Assembly (NCBI GenBank): GCA_028281635.1
Contig: JANQJM010000150.1
Location: 1-37,694, forward strand
Source: Pseudomonadales bacterium
GTDB taxonomy: Bacteria; Pseudomonadota; Gammaproteobacteria; Pseudomonadales; Pseudohongiellaceae
Reading direction: 5' to 3'
Length of the DNA: 37,694 nucleotides
Shown: positions 23,437 through 32,715 of the stretch, piece after piece
Layout: every line of letters starts with the position of its first letter
Position numbering within the stretch: position 1 is the stretch's first letter
Program-made: the position numbers and the translations under genes
The notes under the pieces: generated by a model
The model's database searches: none
Told to the model about the DNA's origin: nothing
The model's input: only the letters and a program-made list of their open reading frames with translations

Positions 23437-24156
23437 CTACTCAATCAGCGTTCCATCAGGCTTACCCATGACATTGTCCAGGAGCGCGCCGGCTTTGGTC
23501 ATATTGAAGACCTTGATTGGAATTTCATGGTCGCGACTTAAGCAAATCGCCGTCAGATCCATCACGCCGAGGTTTTTCTGAATGACATCATCGTAAGTTA
23601 GTGTCTCAAACTTCACGGCGTCAGGATTGGTTTCTGGATCGGCGGAGTACACACCATCAACGCGCGTTGCTTTCAGAATCAAGTCAGCATCGATTTCAAT
23701 GCCGCGTAAGCAAGCAGCAGAATCAGTGGTAAAGAACGGATTACCAGTGCCGGCAGAGAAGATAACCACATCGCCGGCATTGAGATGTCGAATAGCGTTT
23801 CTCCGATCGTAATGTTCCACCACACCACTCATTTGAATGGCTGACATGACACGGGTGGGAATGCTGGCGCGCTCCAGCGCATCGCGCATGGCAAGCGCAT
23901 TCATCACTGTAGCCAACATTCCCATATGGTCACCGGTGACTCGCTCCATGCCCGCCGCATGCAACAGGGCACCGCGGAACAGATTGCCGCCACCGATCAC
24001 CATACCCACCTGCACACCGAGACCCACCAACTGACCCACTTCCACAGCCATGCGATCCAACACTTTCGGATCAATGCCGAAATCTGCATCGCCAGTCAGG
24101 GCCTCTCCTGACAATTTCAACAGGATACGATCGTATTTGCGTCCTCGATGGGGCAT
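23437..24156 (-). CDS. pyrH: Uridylate kinase (UMP kinase)
   Basis: Amino acid kinase-family enzyme that phosphorylates UMP to UDP; hexameric and typically activated by GTP. The frame is open 49 codons further upstream, into the end of tsf, but I start at the ATG at 24156, preceded by AGGAAC. This gives 239 residues (E. coli 241) beginning just before the ATP loop [11 protein letters not shown]. Downstream signatures: GGGNLFRG (UMP and ATP site), [14 protein letters not shown] and [10 protein letters not shown]. It lies between tsf and frr. Together with PyrG it covers much of the route from UMP to CTP. Confidence 0.97.
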   Translation of the reverse strand: MPHRGRKYDRILLKLSGEALTGDADFGIDPKVLDRMAVEVGQLVGLGVQVGMVIGGGNLFRGALLHAAGMERVTGDHMGMLATVMNALAMRDALERASIPTRVMSAIQMSGVVEHYDRRNAIRHLNAGDVVIFSAGTGNPFFTTDSAACLRGIEIDADLILKATRVDGVYSADPETNPDAVKFETLTYDDVIQKNLGVMDLTAICLSRDHEIPIKVFNMTKAGALLDNVMGKPDGTLIE

Positions 24157-24202
24157 ATCTGTTCCTATTGGGTTTGCCTTTTCCCTAATGCGTGTTTGCG
24201 AC

Positions 24203-25075
24203 CTAGTTGGCCAGTTGCGCAGCCACTTCTGCTGCGAAATCGTCCTCTTCCTTCTCGATACCGTCTCCCACTTCGAAACGAACATAAGAGAGGATGTCGG
24301 CATCAGAACCTTTTAACAAGGCCCCAACTTTAGTATCGGGATCCTTCACAAAGGGCTGATCCAGCAGGCTCACTTCTGCCTTAAACTTTCGAATACGGCC
24401 TTCGATCATCTTGTTTACGATCTCTTCAGGTTTCCCACTTTCTTTAGCTTGTGCCGCGTAGATTTCCGATTCTTTCGCCAGAACCTCTTCGGGAATATCC
24501 TCAGCACGCACTACCATAGGATTAACCGCCGCGATGTGCATTGCCACGTCCCGTGCCAGGGATTCATTGCCGCCCTGCAGCGCAATCAGCACGCCAATCT
24601 TGTTGTTGTGGATATAGCTTTCCACGACTCCAGAGCTGGCGCCATCTACTTCCACACGATCTATGCGGCGCAGATTGATGTTTTCTCCGATCTTCTGCAC
24701 CAATGCCTGACGGGAATCCTCCAGTCCTGAATCCAGAATTGCAGCGACATCCGCCTCTTTATTGGTGAAAGCAGCATCAACAGCCTGCTCGGCGAACTGC
24801 AGAAAATTATCGTCTCGGGCAACGAAATCAGTTTCGCTGTTCACCTCAATGATCACGCCGTAGTTACCTTCCTCGGCAATGCGAGTGAGTACAACGCCTT
24901 CTGCCGCAACCCGGCTGGCCTTCTTGGCCGCCTTGAGGCCACTCGCTTTACGCAGGTCTTCAATTGCCTTCTCCATGTCGCCATCAGCTTCCGCTAATGC
25001 TTTCTTACAGTCCATCATGCCAAGACCGGTGCGCTCGCGCAGTTCCTTGACCATGCTTGCGGTAATGTTAGCCAT
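24203..25075 (-). CDS. tsf: Elongation factor Ts
   Basis: Guanine nucleotide exchange factor for EF-Tu. 290 residues (E. coli 283). The N-terminal UBA-like domain ([20 protein letters not shown]) and the core exchange motif [11 protein letters not shown] (about 80-91) are clear, followed by the dimerization and coiled-coil parts. GAGG before the ATG is the ribosome binding site. A 201-base structured gap separates it from rpsB, the normal first gene of the pair. Confidence 0.98.
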   Translation of the reverse strand: MANITASMVKELRERTGLGMMDCKKALAEADGDMEKAIEDLRKASGLKAAKKASRVAAEGVVLTRIAEEGNYGVIIEVNSETDFVARDDNFLQFAEQAVDAAFTNKEADVAAILDSGLEDSRQALVQKIGENINLRRIDRVEVDGASSGVVESYIHNNKIGVLIALQGGNESLARDVAMHIAAVNPMVVRAEDIPEEVLAKESEIYAAQAKESGKPEEIVNKMIEGRIRKFKAEVSLLDQPFVKDPDTKVGALLKGSDADILSYVRFEVGDGIEKEEDDFAAEVAAQLAN

Positions 25076-25170
25076 TATTTATGCCTCATAGGTTTGACGA
25101 AACGCCAGTCGGCACTTCGATAATATTTTTTTGCCCTTCGCAGCTTCGGAAGGAACTGGATAGTCTGATC

Positions 25171-25246
25171 GTTGAACTCGATCCGGGAGTTCAACTTGAA
25201 ATGTTCGCTACGCTGTTAGCGCAGAGTCTCGACGAAAAGACTCTGC
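25171..25246 (-). other. Two hairpins in the rpsB-tsf gap
   Basis: The 201-base gap holds two perfect 9-bp stems: GCAGAGTCT/AGACTCTGC (25221-25229 with 25238-25246, 8-base loop) and GTTGAACTC/GAGTTCAAC (25171-25179 with 25187-25195, 7-base loop). Neither is followed by a T run on the minus strand, so they are not simple intrinsic terminators. They may set the S2:EF-Ts ratio by RNA processing or attenuation, as is known for this junction in E. coli; that role is inference here. Confidence 0.5.
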
Positions 25247-25276
25247 ATAACAGTTTTACCTCACCCGATAAGCTGT

Positions 25277-26365
25277 TTAGCTATCGTCTTTAGCGGCTGC
25301 TTTCTTTTTTGCAGGCGCTTTCTTGGCTGCTGCCTTCTTCGCGGGTGCTTTCTTGGCTGCTGCCTTTTTCTTGGCCGGTGCTTTCTTTACAGTTGCCTTC
25401 TTGGCAGGAGCTTTCTTTTTCACAGCCGCTTTTTTGGCAGCAGGCTTAGCTTCCTCTTCTTCAACTGGTGCTGGCTCGGCATCGTCTGCCGCAGCTTCTG
25501 CTGTTTCCGCTTCTGCGACTGCCTCTTCCTCGGTACTGGCTTCTTCTTCCGCTGCTGCTACCGATTCTTCTGCTGGCACTTCAGCGGGTTCCGCTTCCTC
25601 TGCTACGGCTTCGGTTTCTTCTGTGGCAGCGGCTGCTACTGCCTCATCCACTTCAACAAACTCACTGTCACCACCGGCGGGTCCACTCAGTTTGTGTCCT
25701 TCGATGCAGGCATCGGCAACGGCAGTTGCGTATAGTTGTATAGCGCGAATGGCATCGTCATTACCCGGGATGACGTAGTCCACACCTTCTGGATCACTGT
25801 TGGTATCCACCACTCCGATCACGGGAATTTTCAAACTGTTAGCTTCGGTGACCGCGATACGTTCATGTTCAACATCGATCACGAACAAGGCATCGGGTAA
25901 TCCACCCATGTCTTTAATACCGCCGATGCTGCGCTCAAGCTTTTCCTTCGCTCGAGTCAGCATTAGTGCTTCTTTCTTGGTCAGGCGACTGAAAGTGCCG
26001 TCCGCTTCCTGGGTTTCCAGTTCTTTAAGCTTCTTAATAGAACCACGAATGGTTTTGTAGTTGGTGAGCATGCCACCCAACCAACGATGATTGACGTAGG
26101 GCATACCTGCACGCTCAGCCTGCTCGCGAACGATCTTGGCGGCTGCACGCTTGGTGCCTACGAAGAGAATCTTTTTCTTTTTGTCTGCCAGATCAGTGAC
26201 CTGACCCAGAGCAGAATTCAGGGCTGGAACAGTGTGTTCCAGATTAATGATATGGATCTTGTTTCTGGCGCCAAAGATATATGGCTCCATTTTCGGGTTC
26301 CAATAGCGACACTGGTGCCCGAAATGCACCCCTGCACGGAGCATTTCTTTCATGCTTACAGTCAT
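25277..26365 (-). CDS. rpsB: Ribosomal protein S2 with long acidic-basic C-terminal tail
   Basis: Small-subunit protein, late-assembling and needed to dock S1. Residues 1-233 are a normal S2 core ([48 protein letters not shown]). The family usually ends near 240 residues; this one has 362. Residues 234-306 are almost entirely Ala, Glu, Val and Thr, strongly acidic. Residues 307-359 are Lys/Ala/Pro repeats of the AKKAPAKK type, ending DDS. The tail is in frame with no stop or frameshift, and S2-like codon usage continues into it. Ribosome binding site AAAGGT. Its composition resembles the H1-like proteins at 35219-37128. The function of the tail is unknown. Confidence 0.97.
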   Translation of the reverse strand: MTVSMKEMLRAGVHFGHQCRYWNPKMEPYIFGARNKIHIINLEHTVPALNSALGQVTDLADKKKKILFVGTKRAAAKIVREQAERAGMPYVNHRWLGGMLTNYKTIRGSIKKLKELETQEADGTFSRLTKKEALMLTRAKEKLERSIGGIKDMGGLPDALFVIDVEHERIAVTEANSLKIPVIGVVDTNSDPEGVDYVIPGNDDAIRAIQLYATAVADACIEGHKLSGPAGGDSEFVEVDEAVAAAATEETEAVAEEAEPAEVPAEESVAAAEEEASTEEEAVAEAETAEAAADDAEPAPVEEEEAKPAAKKAAVKKKAPAKKATVKKAPAKKKAAAKKAPAKKAAAKKAPAKKKAAAKDDS

Positions 26366-26390
26366 GTTGTTACCTTTTGGGTTAGGCCTC

Positions 26391-26460
26391 CATACACCCC
26401 ATGGCTCAACCTGACCACTCTGGAGTGGTCAGGCACCCGGAACTCATGTGTCGGTGTATG
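26391..26460 (-). promoter_or_regulatory. Structured rpsB leader, possible S2 autoregulatory element
   Basis: In the 5' untranslated region, an outer 8-bp stem CATACACC/GGTGTATG (26391-26398 with 26453-26460) encloses a strong hairpin of 10-11 bp whose arms are CCTGACCACTC (26410-26420) and its complement (26423-26433). The fold ends 25 bases before the rpsB start. In E. coli, S2 represses its own mRNA through a structured leader, so an equivalent role is likely but inferred. The stems are seen directly. Confidence 0.6.
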
Positions 26461-26520
26461 TGCGACGTTAAATTTAAATTTTGCCCGGTATTTCCTAGTC
26501 GGTCCTGCCGAGCGCGGCGC

Positions 26521-26548
26521 TTTATACCATAATCCGCTGATTTCTGAA
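26521..26548 (-). promoter_or_regulatory. Candidate rpsB-tsf promoter
   Basis: On the minus strand an extended -10 (TGG-TATAAA; hexamer at 26521-26526) is preceded after 16 bases by TTCAGA (26543-26548). It is followed by a GC-rich discriminator, GCGCCGCG, of the kind seen at stringently controlled ribosomal promoters. Predicted leader about 150 bases, similar to E. coli rpsB. The rest of the 292-base gap to map holds an upstream AT-rich stretch and, on the plus strand, only a weak TAAAAT (26609-26614) as a possible map -10. Confidence 0.6.
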
Positions 26549-26657
26549 AGATTTTGCTGTTTGTAGGGCCATGCAGGCCACGCCCTGTGCGGGTTCCCCG
26601 ATTTCGATTAAAATACCCCGCTTCCAAGGAACTGCTTGAAGTCGAATCCCTGCTGTA

Positions 26658-27431
26658 ATGAGTATCCATATTAAGAGCCCAGACGACCTGGATAAAATGC
26701 GGGTCGCTGGCAAATTAGCGTCTGAAGTCCTCGAAATGATTGGCCCCCACGTGCAACCTGGGGTCAGCACCGGTGAACTCGACCGTATTTGTCATCGCTA
26801 TATAGTAGAAGAGCAGGACGCCATCCCCGCCCCGCTCAACTACAACGGATTCCCCAAATCCATCTGCACTTCGGTGAATCATGTCATCTGCCATGGTATT
26901 CCCAGTGACGGCAAGATTTTGAAGTCGGGGGACATCATCAATATCGATGTGACAGTCATTAAGGATGGCTTTCACGGTGATACCAGCAAGATGTTTTGCG
27001 TGGGTGATACCCCTGATCATGCGAAACGGCTGATTCGCATCACCCAGGAGTGTTTGTACAAAGCTATTGACGTGGTCAAGCCTGGCGCCACCCTCGGCGA
27101 CATTGGCCATATCATTCAGCAACACGGTGAAGCCAACAATTATTCTATTGTGCGTGAGTACTGCGGGCATGGGATTGGACGCATATTTCATGAGGAACCG
27201 CAGGTCCTGCATTACGGCAAGCCCAATACCGGCACCAGATTGACCGAGGGGATGACCTTTACTATCGAGCCCATGCTCAATGCCGGATCTCGCTACACCA
27301 AACTCTCCAATAAAGATGGTTGGACGGTCACCACCAAAGATCGACGCCTGTCAGCACAATGGGAACACACTCTCGCCGTGACTTCGGATGGATGCGAAAT
27401 TCTCACTCTGCGCTCAGATGAATCCTTGTGA
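26658..27431 (+). CDS. map: Methionine aminopeptidase, type I
   Basis: Removes the initiator Met from nascent proteins. 257 residues, pita-bread fold without the type II insert. The substrate His is H79 in ICHGIPS; the metal ligands are D97 and D108 (INIDVTVIKDGFHGDTSKMF), H171 (GHGIGRIFHE), E204 (TIEPML) and about E236 (QWEHTLAV). It diverges from rpsB, as in E. coli. Its stop overlaps the glnD start by four bases (GTGA). No good ribosome binding site is seen before the ATG. Confidence 0.97.
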   Translation: MSIHIKSPDDLDKMRVAGKLASEVLEMIGPHVQPGVSTGELDRICHRYIVEEQDAIPAPLNYNGFPKSICTSVNHVICHGIPSDGKILKSGDIINIDVTVIKDGFHGDTSKMFCVGDTPDHAKRLIRITQECLYKAIDVVKPGATLGDIGHIIQQHGEANNYSIVREYCGHGIGRIFHEEPQVLHYGKPNTGTRLTEGMTFTIEPMLNAGSRYTKLSNKDGWTVTTKDRRLSAQWEHTLAVTSDGCEILTLRSDESL

Positions 27432-30148
27432 GTTTCGATACCCTTTCTATTAGCGAAGCTGCAGTTGAGTACGCACCCTCCCTTGGCGACGAATTACTCA
27501 ATATCGAGCAACTAAAAACCGATCTCGCTGCTGCACCCACACCGGTGCCTCTATTGCGACAAGCACTACGGGACACCAGTGCTATTCTTGATGAGCGTTA
27601 CAAGAAAAACCTTAATATCACCGAAATCGTCCGCGGCCGCGCCTGGGTGGTCGATGAATTACTGCGAATTGCCTGGGAACGTCAGGACTGGCCTGACGCG
27701 AAGGACATCAGCCTGGTTGCGGTTGGTGGCTATGGTCGGGGCGAACTGCTCCCTCATTCTGATATTGATCTACTGATACTCACGCGAAAAGATCGCAACA
27801 AAAAATACAAAGAGTACATCAGCACCTTCCTCACACTGCTCTGGGATATTGGACTGGAAATTGGCCAGAGTGTGCGCTCTGTCAAACAGTGTAAGCAAGA
27901 AGCCATCAAAGACATTACTGTGGCTACCGCGTTGATGGAATCCAGAACATTGGTCGGTCCCCCAGACCTGCATGAGCAGATGATGGCCCTGACCAATAAT
28001 AAAAGGGTTTGGCCCACCAAGAAGTTCTTACGCGCCAAGCTGGATGAACAAATCCAACGGCACAACAAGTATCACGACGTGGACTACGCGCTAGAACCGA
28101 ACATCAAAACCTCGCCGGGAGGTCTCAGGGACATTCAGACTATAGCCTGGGTCACGCGCCGACATTTTGGCGCGGTTTCGTTTCAGGATCTGGTAGAACT
28201 CGGCTTCCTCAAACAATCCGAAGAAGCCATGATTAACAAGGGTCAGCAATTCCTGTGGAAATTACGATATGGACTGCATTTCCTGGAGGGTCGCTGCGAA
28301 GATCGCCTGCTCTTCGATAAACAGAGAGAACTGGCACGTTTGTTCGGTTATGAGGATGATGAAAAATCCCTCGGCGTCGAAAAATTAATGAAACAGTACT
28401 ATCGCGCAGTCGCCAATCTGCGGGAACTAAACGATGTCCTATTACAACATCTTGACGAAGCTATCCTTCGCGCCGATGAAAAGGAGAAGATCAAACCTCT
28501 CAATAATCGCTTCCAGATTCGTAACGACTATATTGAAGCGGTAGACAGCAAAGTATTCGAACGCTATCCCTTCGCACTGTTGGAGGTCTTTGTACTGATG
28601 GCGCAAGATCCAGGCATCGAAGGAATCCGAGCCTCCACTATCAGGCTGCTGCGGGATAATCGGCGCCTGATAGATGATGAGTTTCGCAACGATATTCGTA
28701 GCGTAAGTCTGTTCATGGAGCTATTGCGCTCGCCCCATAAGATGACGCTGCACCTGCGGCGCATGGCTCGTTACGGCATTCTGGGCCGTTATCTACCTGA
28801 GTTCGGTCAAATAACCGGTCAGATGCAGCATGATCTATTTCATATCTACACAGTGGATGCACATACCTTGCAAGTTGTTGAGAATATGCGCCGCTTCCTG
28901 TTACCCGCTGCAGATGAGCAGTTTCCCATCGCCGCACAAATAGCCCGTAAGCTGCCCAAGCTGGAACTCCTCTATATCGCCGGGCTCTACCATGACATTG
29001 CCAAAGGTCGGGGCGGAGATCACTCCGAGTTAGGTAAAGTTGACGCCGAGAATTTCTGTCGACGACACCGCCTTAGCGAATGGGATACCCAATTAGTGGT
29101 ATGGCTGGTAGACAAGCATCTGCTGATGTCAATGACAGCACAACGTAAGGACATCACCGATCCGGATGTGGTACAGGAGTTTGGTGGATTAATGGGCGAC
29201 AAGCTGCATCTGGACTACCTGTTCACGATGACTGTGGCTGACATATGCGCCACTAACCCGGAGTTGTGGAATAGTTGGCGGGCCTCGCTCATGTCGCAGC
29301 TGTACCTGAATACCAGCCGTGCTTTTCGACAGGGATTGGAAAACACGGTCAATCGGGAGGCGAGGATCGCAGACAAACGTGAAACCGCCAGACAACAGCT
29401 GGCAGAGCTGGGACTTGATAGCGAAGCAATCGAAAGTGTCTGGGAAAACGCGGCAGAGGAATACTTTGTCCGCGAGTCCATTGCCAATATAGTCTGGCAT
29501 ACCGAGGCCATCGCCAATCACGATGGGAAAGGTCCATTAATTTCCATCCGGGAAATCGACACTGACAGCTCCAGCGAAGGCGCTACCCAGGTCTTTATCT
29601 ATACTGAGAATGCGGACTTTTTATTTGCCAACAGCACCGCGGCTTTCGAAAAACTTCAGCTCAATATCTATGGCGCGCGCATCTTTACTTCAGCAAACGA
29701 TTACTGCATGGATACCTATACAGTCCTGGAGACCGACGGTAAGCCCGTAGGAAACAATCCCAAGCGCCTGAGTGAAATCACGCGAGTGCTGAGCCAGCAC
29801 CTGGAGGGCGGCCACAAACCTGTTGCCCTGACGTCATTGCGCCGTAGTAGAAAATCCCGGTATTTCAGCAAGCCAATTGAAACCTCATTTCTCAATACCA
29901 GCGACAAGTCCTACTCTACACTGGAGCTGAATTGTCCCGATCAGCCTGGCATTCTTGCCTGCGTGGGGAAAGTCTTCGCAGAGAATCAAATCAGTCTGCA
30001 GGACGCCCGCATCACCACCCTGGGTGAGAGAATTGAGGATTTGTTCTTCATAACTGATCAAGACGGACGGCCGATCACCGATGCAAACATCAGAAAAAAT
30101 TTACAAGATGATATCAAGAATGAGCTGGAAGCCAGGTTTAGCAACTAG
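27428..30148 (+). CDS. glnD: Bifunctional uridylyltransferase/uridylyl-removing enzyme GlnD
   Basis: Nitrogen sensor: uridylylates PII proteins when glutamine is low and removes UMP when it is high. 906 residues (E. coli 890). Domains in order: nucleotidyltransferase with GGYGRGELLPHSDIDLL (from residue 100; metal Asp at 112 and 114), a helical GlnD PII-UTase region, the HD hydrolase with YHDIAKGRGGDHSELG (521 onward), and two ACT domains (from about 722 and 832, the second with CPDQPGILACVGKVF) that sense glutamine. The start is a GTG inside the map stop, so the pair is translationally coupled. All key residues are present. Confidence 0.97.
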   Translation: MSFDTLSISEAAVEYAPSLGDELLNIEQLKTDLAAAPTPVPLLRQALRDTSAILDERYKKNLNITEIVRGRAWVVDELLRIAWERQDWPDAKDISLVAVGGYGRGELLPHSDIDLLILTRKDRNKKYKEYISTFLTLLWDIGLEIGQSVRSVKQCKQEAIKDITVATALMESRTLVGPPDLHEQMMALTNNKRVWPTKKFLRAKLDEQIQRHNKYHDVDYALEPNIKTSPGGLRDIQTIAWVTRRHFGAVSFQDLVELGFLKQSEEAMINKGQQFLWKLRYGLHFLEGRCEDRLLFDKQRELARLFGYEDDEKSLGVEKLMKQYYRAVANLRELNDVLLQHLDEAILRADEKEKIKPLNNRFQIRNDYIEAVDSKVFERYPFALLEVFVLMAQDPGIEGIRASTIRLLRDNRRLIDDEFRNDIRSVSLFMELLRSPHKMTLHLRRMARYGILGRYLPEFGQITGQMQHDLFHIYTVDAHTLQVVENMRRFLLPAADEQFPIAAQIARKLPKLELLYIAGLYHDIAKGRGGDHSELGKVDAENFCRRHRLSEWDTQLVVWLVDKHLLMSMTAQRKDITDPDVVQEFGGLMGDKLHLDYLFTMTVADICATNPELWNSWRASLMSQLYLNTSRAFRQGLENTVNREARIADKRETARQQLAELGLDSEAIESVWENAAEEYFVRESIANIVWHTEAIANHDGKGPLISIREIDTDSSSEGATQVFIYTENADFLFANSTAAFEKLQLNIYGARIFTSANDYCMDTYTVLETDGKPVGNNPKRLSEITRVLSQHLEGGHKPVALTSLRRSRKSRYFSKPIETSFLNTSDKSYSTLELNCPDQPGILACVGKVFAENQISLQDARITTLGERIEDLFFITDQDGRPITDANIRKNLQDDIKNELEARFSN

Positions 30149-30160
30149 GCGTCAACTACT

Positions 30161-30508
30161 ATGACAACTCTCTACGGCATTAATAACTGCGATACGGTGA
30201 AGAAAGTACGACGCTGGCTCGAAGACAATGGAGTCGACTACAATTTTCACGACTATAAGAAGCTGGGTTGTGATGAGACCCTGGCGAAGCAGTTTATCAA
30301 GCAGTTCGAGCTCGACATACTCATCAACAAGCGCGGCACAACCTGGCGTCGATTGCCGGAATCAACAAAGTCGTCGCTGACTGCAGAGAGCGCCGTTACC
30401 TTGATGGGAGAAAATCCATCGCTGATTAAACGGCCGATCCTACACTCGGAGAATCACTGGCTGCTGGGCTTCGATGAGGCGCAGTGGCAGGCAGCACTCA
30501 CAAAGTAA
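30161..30508 (+). CDS. ArsC/Spx-family thioredoxin-fold protein, YffB type
   Basis: 115 residues of the arsenate reductase/Spx fold. It begins TLYGINNCDTVKKVRRWL, with a single Cys at position 10 in a CDTVKK context where arsenate reductases have their active Cys; WRRLPE and the C-terminal KRPIL segment are also family marks. E. coli YffB and its Pseudomonas relatives keep this form, and no arsenate role has been proven for them; glutathione-linked chemistry has been proposed. It lies 12 bases after glnD and 12 before dapD, and such a gene next to dapD/dapE is common in pseudomonads. Exact function unknown. Confidence 0.85.
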   Translation: MTTLYGINNCDTVKKVRRWLEDNGVDYNFHDYKKLGCDETLAKQFIKQFELDILINKRGTTWRRLPESTKSSLTAESAVTLMGENPSLIKRPILHSENHWLLGFDEAQWQAALTK

Positions 30509-30520
30509 TTGGAAAGAAAG

Positions 30521-31564
30521 ATGTCACAATCACCAATCCACAGCGCCGCAATAGGCCTAGCCACGAAAAGCTCCAAAGGTGAAGTTATCGAGGTTTACTA
30601 CCCGCAACCACGCTTGCACCCTACGCTAGAGCTTACCTCCCCGTTTACAGGCATGCTCGAACTCGAAGACGATGCCAACAGCTGGGTTGAAATTGACAAA
30701 CAGGAAGTAGAAAAACTCGCTGCTACGCTTGCCACTGCAGGCGAGACTGATTGGGCCGAGTTTCTGACTTCTTCTGTCAGTAGTGAACAGGCAATCGTGT
30801 TCTGTCTCTGCCATAACGATACGGCACCAGGCAGCATTCCCGAAGCTTATCTGAAACTCCATCTGTTATCCCACCGCCTGGTGAAACCCCATGCAATAAC
30901 CCTGGATGGGCTGTTTGGAGTACTGAAAAATCTTGCCTGGACAAATGAAGGTGCAATCGATCTTGAAGATTTGCCAGCAAGGCAGCTGGCAGCGCGACAG
31001 GACGGCCGGGTGCTGGATGTCATGTCGGTAGACAAATTCCCCAAGATGACCAGTTATGTTGTACCCAGTGGTGTACGACTAGCAGATACGGCGCGCATAC
31101 GACTGGGCGCTTACATCGGCGAAGGCACGACTGTCATGCATGAAGGGTTCGTTAATTTCAATGCTGGCACGCTCGGCACAGCGATGATTGAAGGTCGAAT
31201 CAGCGCCGGCGTAGTAGTCGGTGAAGACAGCGATTTAGGTGGAGGCTGCAGCACTATGGGAACCCTGTCCGGAGGGGGAACCACTGTTATCTCCGTTGGC
31301 AGAAACTGCCTGATTGGAGCCAACGCCGGGATCGGTTTTCCATTGCCCGACGGCTGCATCATCGAAGCCGGTCTGTACGTAACCGGCGGCACCAAAGTCA
31401 ATGTTCTCGCCGCCGATGGCAGCCTGATTAAAACTGCGAAAGCGAGTGAATTAGCTAACACGACCGATCTACTGTACCGACGCAACTCTCTGAGTGGAGC
31501 AGTCGAGGCCGTGCCAACCAAGAACAGCATTAGTCTCAATGAAGAGCTACATAGCCACAATTAA
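30521..31564 (+). CDS. dapD: 2,3,4,5-tetrahydropyridine-2,6-dicarboxylate N-succinyltransferase
   Basis: Succinylates tetrahydrodipicolinate in the succinylase branch of lysine and meso-diaminopimelate synthesis. The ATG at 30521 is chosen over an in-frame TTG 12 bases earlier because GGAAAGAAAG directly precedes it. The 347 residues fit the longer Pseudomonas-type DapD (the E. coli type is about 274). A left-handed beta helix runs from about residue 185 to 290, with hexapeptide turns such as IRLGAYIGEGTTVMHEGFVNFNAGT and GGGCSTMGTLSGGG. dapE, two steps later in the pathway, follows after 17 bases. Confidence 0.95.
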   Translation: MSQSPIHSAAIGLATKSSKGEVIEVYYPQPRLHPTLELTSPFTGMLELEDDANSWVEIDKQEVEKLAATLATAGETDWAEFLTSSVSSEQAIVFCLCHNDTAPGSIPEAYLKLHLLSHRLVKPHAITLDGLFGVLKNLAWTNEGAIDLEDLPARQLAARQDGRVLDVMSVDKFPKMTSYVVPSGVRLADTARIRLGAYIGEGTTVMHEGFVNFNAGTLGTAMIEGRISAGVVVGEDSDLGGGCSTMGTLSGGGTTVISVGRNCLIGANAGIGFPLPDGCIIEAGLYVTGGTKVNVLAADGSLIKTAKASELANTTDLLYRRNSLSGAVEAVPTKNSISLNEELHSHN

Positions 31565-31581
31565 TCCTGGCTTCATCGATC

Positions 31582-32715
31582 ATGTCTGCCACTCTTGAAC
31601 TTGCCAAGCAACTGATTGCCCTCCCCTCGGTGACGCCTGAGGATGGCGGCTGTCAGCATCTACTGGCTGATCGTTTGCAGGCATTGGGTTTTAGTATTGA
31701 GCGATTGCCATTTGGTGATGTTAGTAACCTGTGGGCGTGCTTGGGTGAGGCAGGCCCGAGTTTCTGTTTTGCCGGGCATACTGATGTTGTGCCTGCTGGT
31801 CCAATGAGCGATTGGAACACCGACCCCTTCGTGCCAACGGAACAGAATGGCTTTCTGCATGGTCGTGGCAGCGCAGACATGAAAGGAAGCCTGGCGGCCA
31901 TGATCACGGCCACCGAACGGTTTCTGGCAAGCTCTCCTGAATTGAACGGGCGTCTATGTTTCCTCGTTACCAGTGATGAAGAGGGACGTGCCGTACACGG
32001 CATTCGTAAAGTGGTCGAAGTTTTCCAGGAACGCGGTGAAACTATCGACTACTGCGTGGTGGGCGAGCCGAGCTGCAGCGACAAACTAGGCGATACCCTG
32101 CGCATAGGTCGTCGTGGTTCGCTCAGTGGCACGCTGACGGTAAAAGGTGTGGGTGGCCACATTGCCTACTGGCAACGGGCGGATAATCCCATTCATAAAG
32201 CGCTTCCGGCACTGCATAAATTAACCATAGAACAATGGGACAGCGGGGAATCAGCCTTTCCTCCCACCAGCTTTCAAATTTCCAATGTGCATGCCGGTGT
32301 TGGCGCCAACAATGTCATTCCGGACACCATGATGGTGGAGTTTAACCTGCGCTATTCCACCGAGCTCACTGCGGAAGAGATACAACAGCGGGTAGAAGCA
32401 ATACTGAGTAATGAAGGAATTGAGTTTGATCTTGACTGGCATCTGTCTGGAGAGCCTTTTCTGACTGAAAAACCGGAATTGATTGGTCAGATGCAATTGG
32501 CTATTCAAGCGGTAACTGGCATGACTGCTGAAAACTCTACCGGTGGTGGCACCTCAGATGGTCGCTTTATTGCCAAACTCGGTACCCAGGTAGTGGAATT
32601 CGGACCTTGCAATGGGACCATCCATAAACCCAATGAATGCGTCTCTATGGCAGATCTAGAGCAATTATCCGAAGTCTATGAACGGGTCCTGCACGGAATG
32701 TTGACCACTGGCTAG
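31582..32715 (+). CDS. dapE: Succinyl-diaminopimelate desuccinylase
   Basis: Dinuclear zinc M20-family hydrolase that frees LL-diaminopimelate from its succinyl form. 377 residues (E. coli 375). Zinc ligands and catalytic residues are visible: H66 in AGHTDVVPAG, D99 in GRGSADMKGS, E133/E134 in TSDEEG, E162 in GEPS, and the near-terminal His in GTIHKPNE. The lid region keeps His193 (GGHIAY), but the following residues read WQRADNPIH where E. coli has PHLADNPVH. Its stop codon overlaps that of the convergent rsmJ; no terminator is seen between them. Confidence 0.96.
   Translation: MSATLELAKQLIALPSVTPEDGGCQHLLADRLQALGFSIERLPFGDVSNLWACLGEAGPSFCFAGHTDVVPAGPMSDWNTDPFVPTEQNGFLHGRGSADMKGSLAAMITATERFLASSPELNGRLCFLVTSDEEGRAVHGIRKVVEVFQERGETIDYCVVGEPSCSDKLGDTLRIGRRGSLSGTLTVKGVGGHIAYWQRADNPIHKALPALHKLTIEQWDSGESAFPPTSFQISNVHAGVGANNVIPDTMMVEFNLRYSTELTAEEIQQRVEAILSNEGIEFDLDWHLSGEPFLTEKPELIGQMQLAIQAVTGMTAENSTGGGTSDGRFIAKLGTQVVEFGPCNGTIHKPNECVSMADLEQLSEVYERVLHGMLTTG

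Noticed and set aside
24157-24303. 49-codon N-terminal extension of pyrH overlapping tsf
   Set aside because: It lies in the tsf coding region in another frame; the ATG at 24156 gives the family length and has a ribosome binding site.
25323-25778. 151-codon plus-strand open frame opposite the rpsB tail
   Set aside because: Mirror of the Ala/Glu and Lys/Ala tail of S2; no independent evidence.
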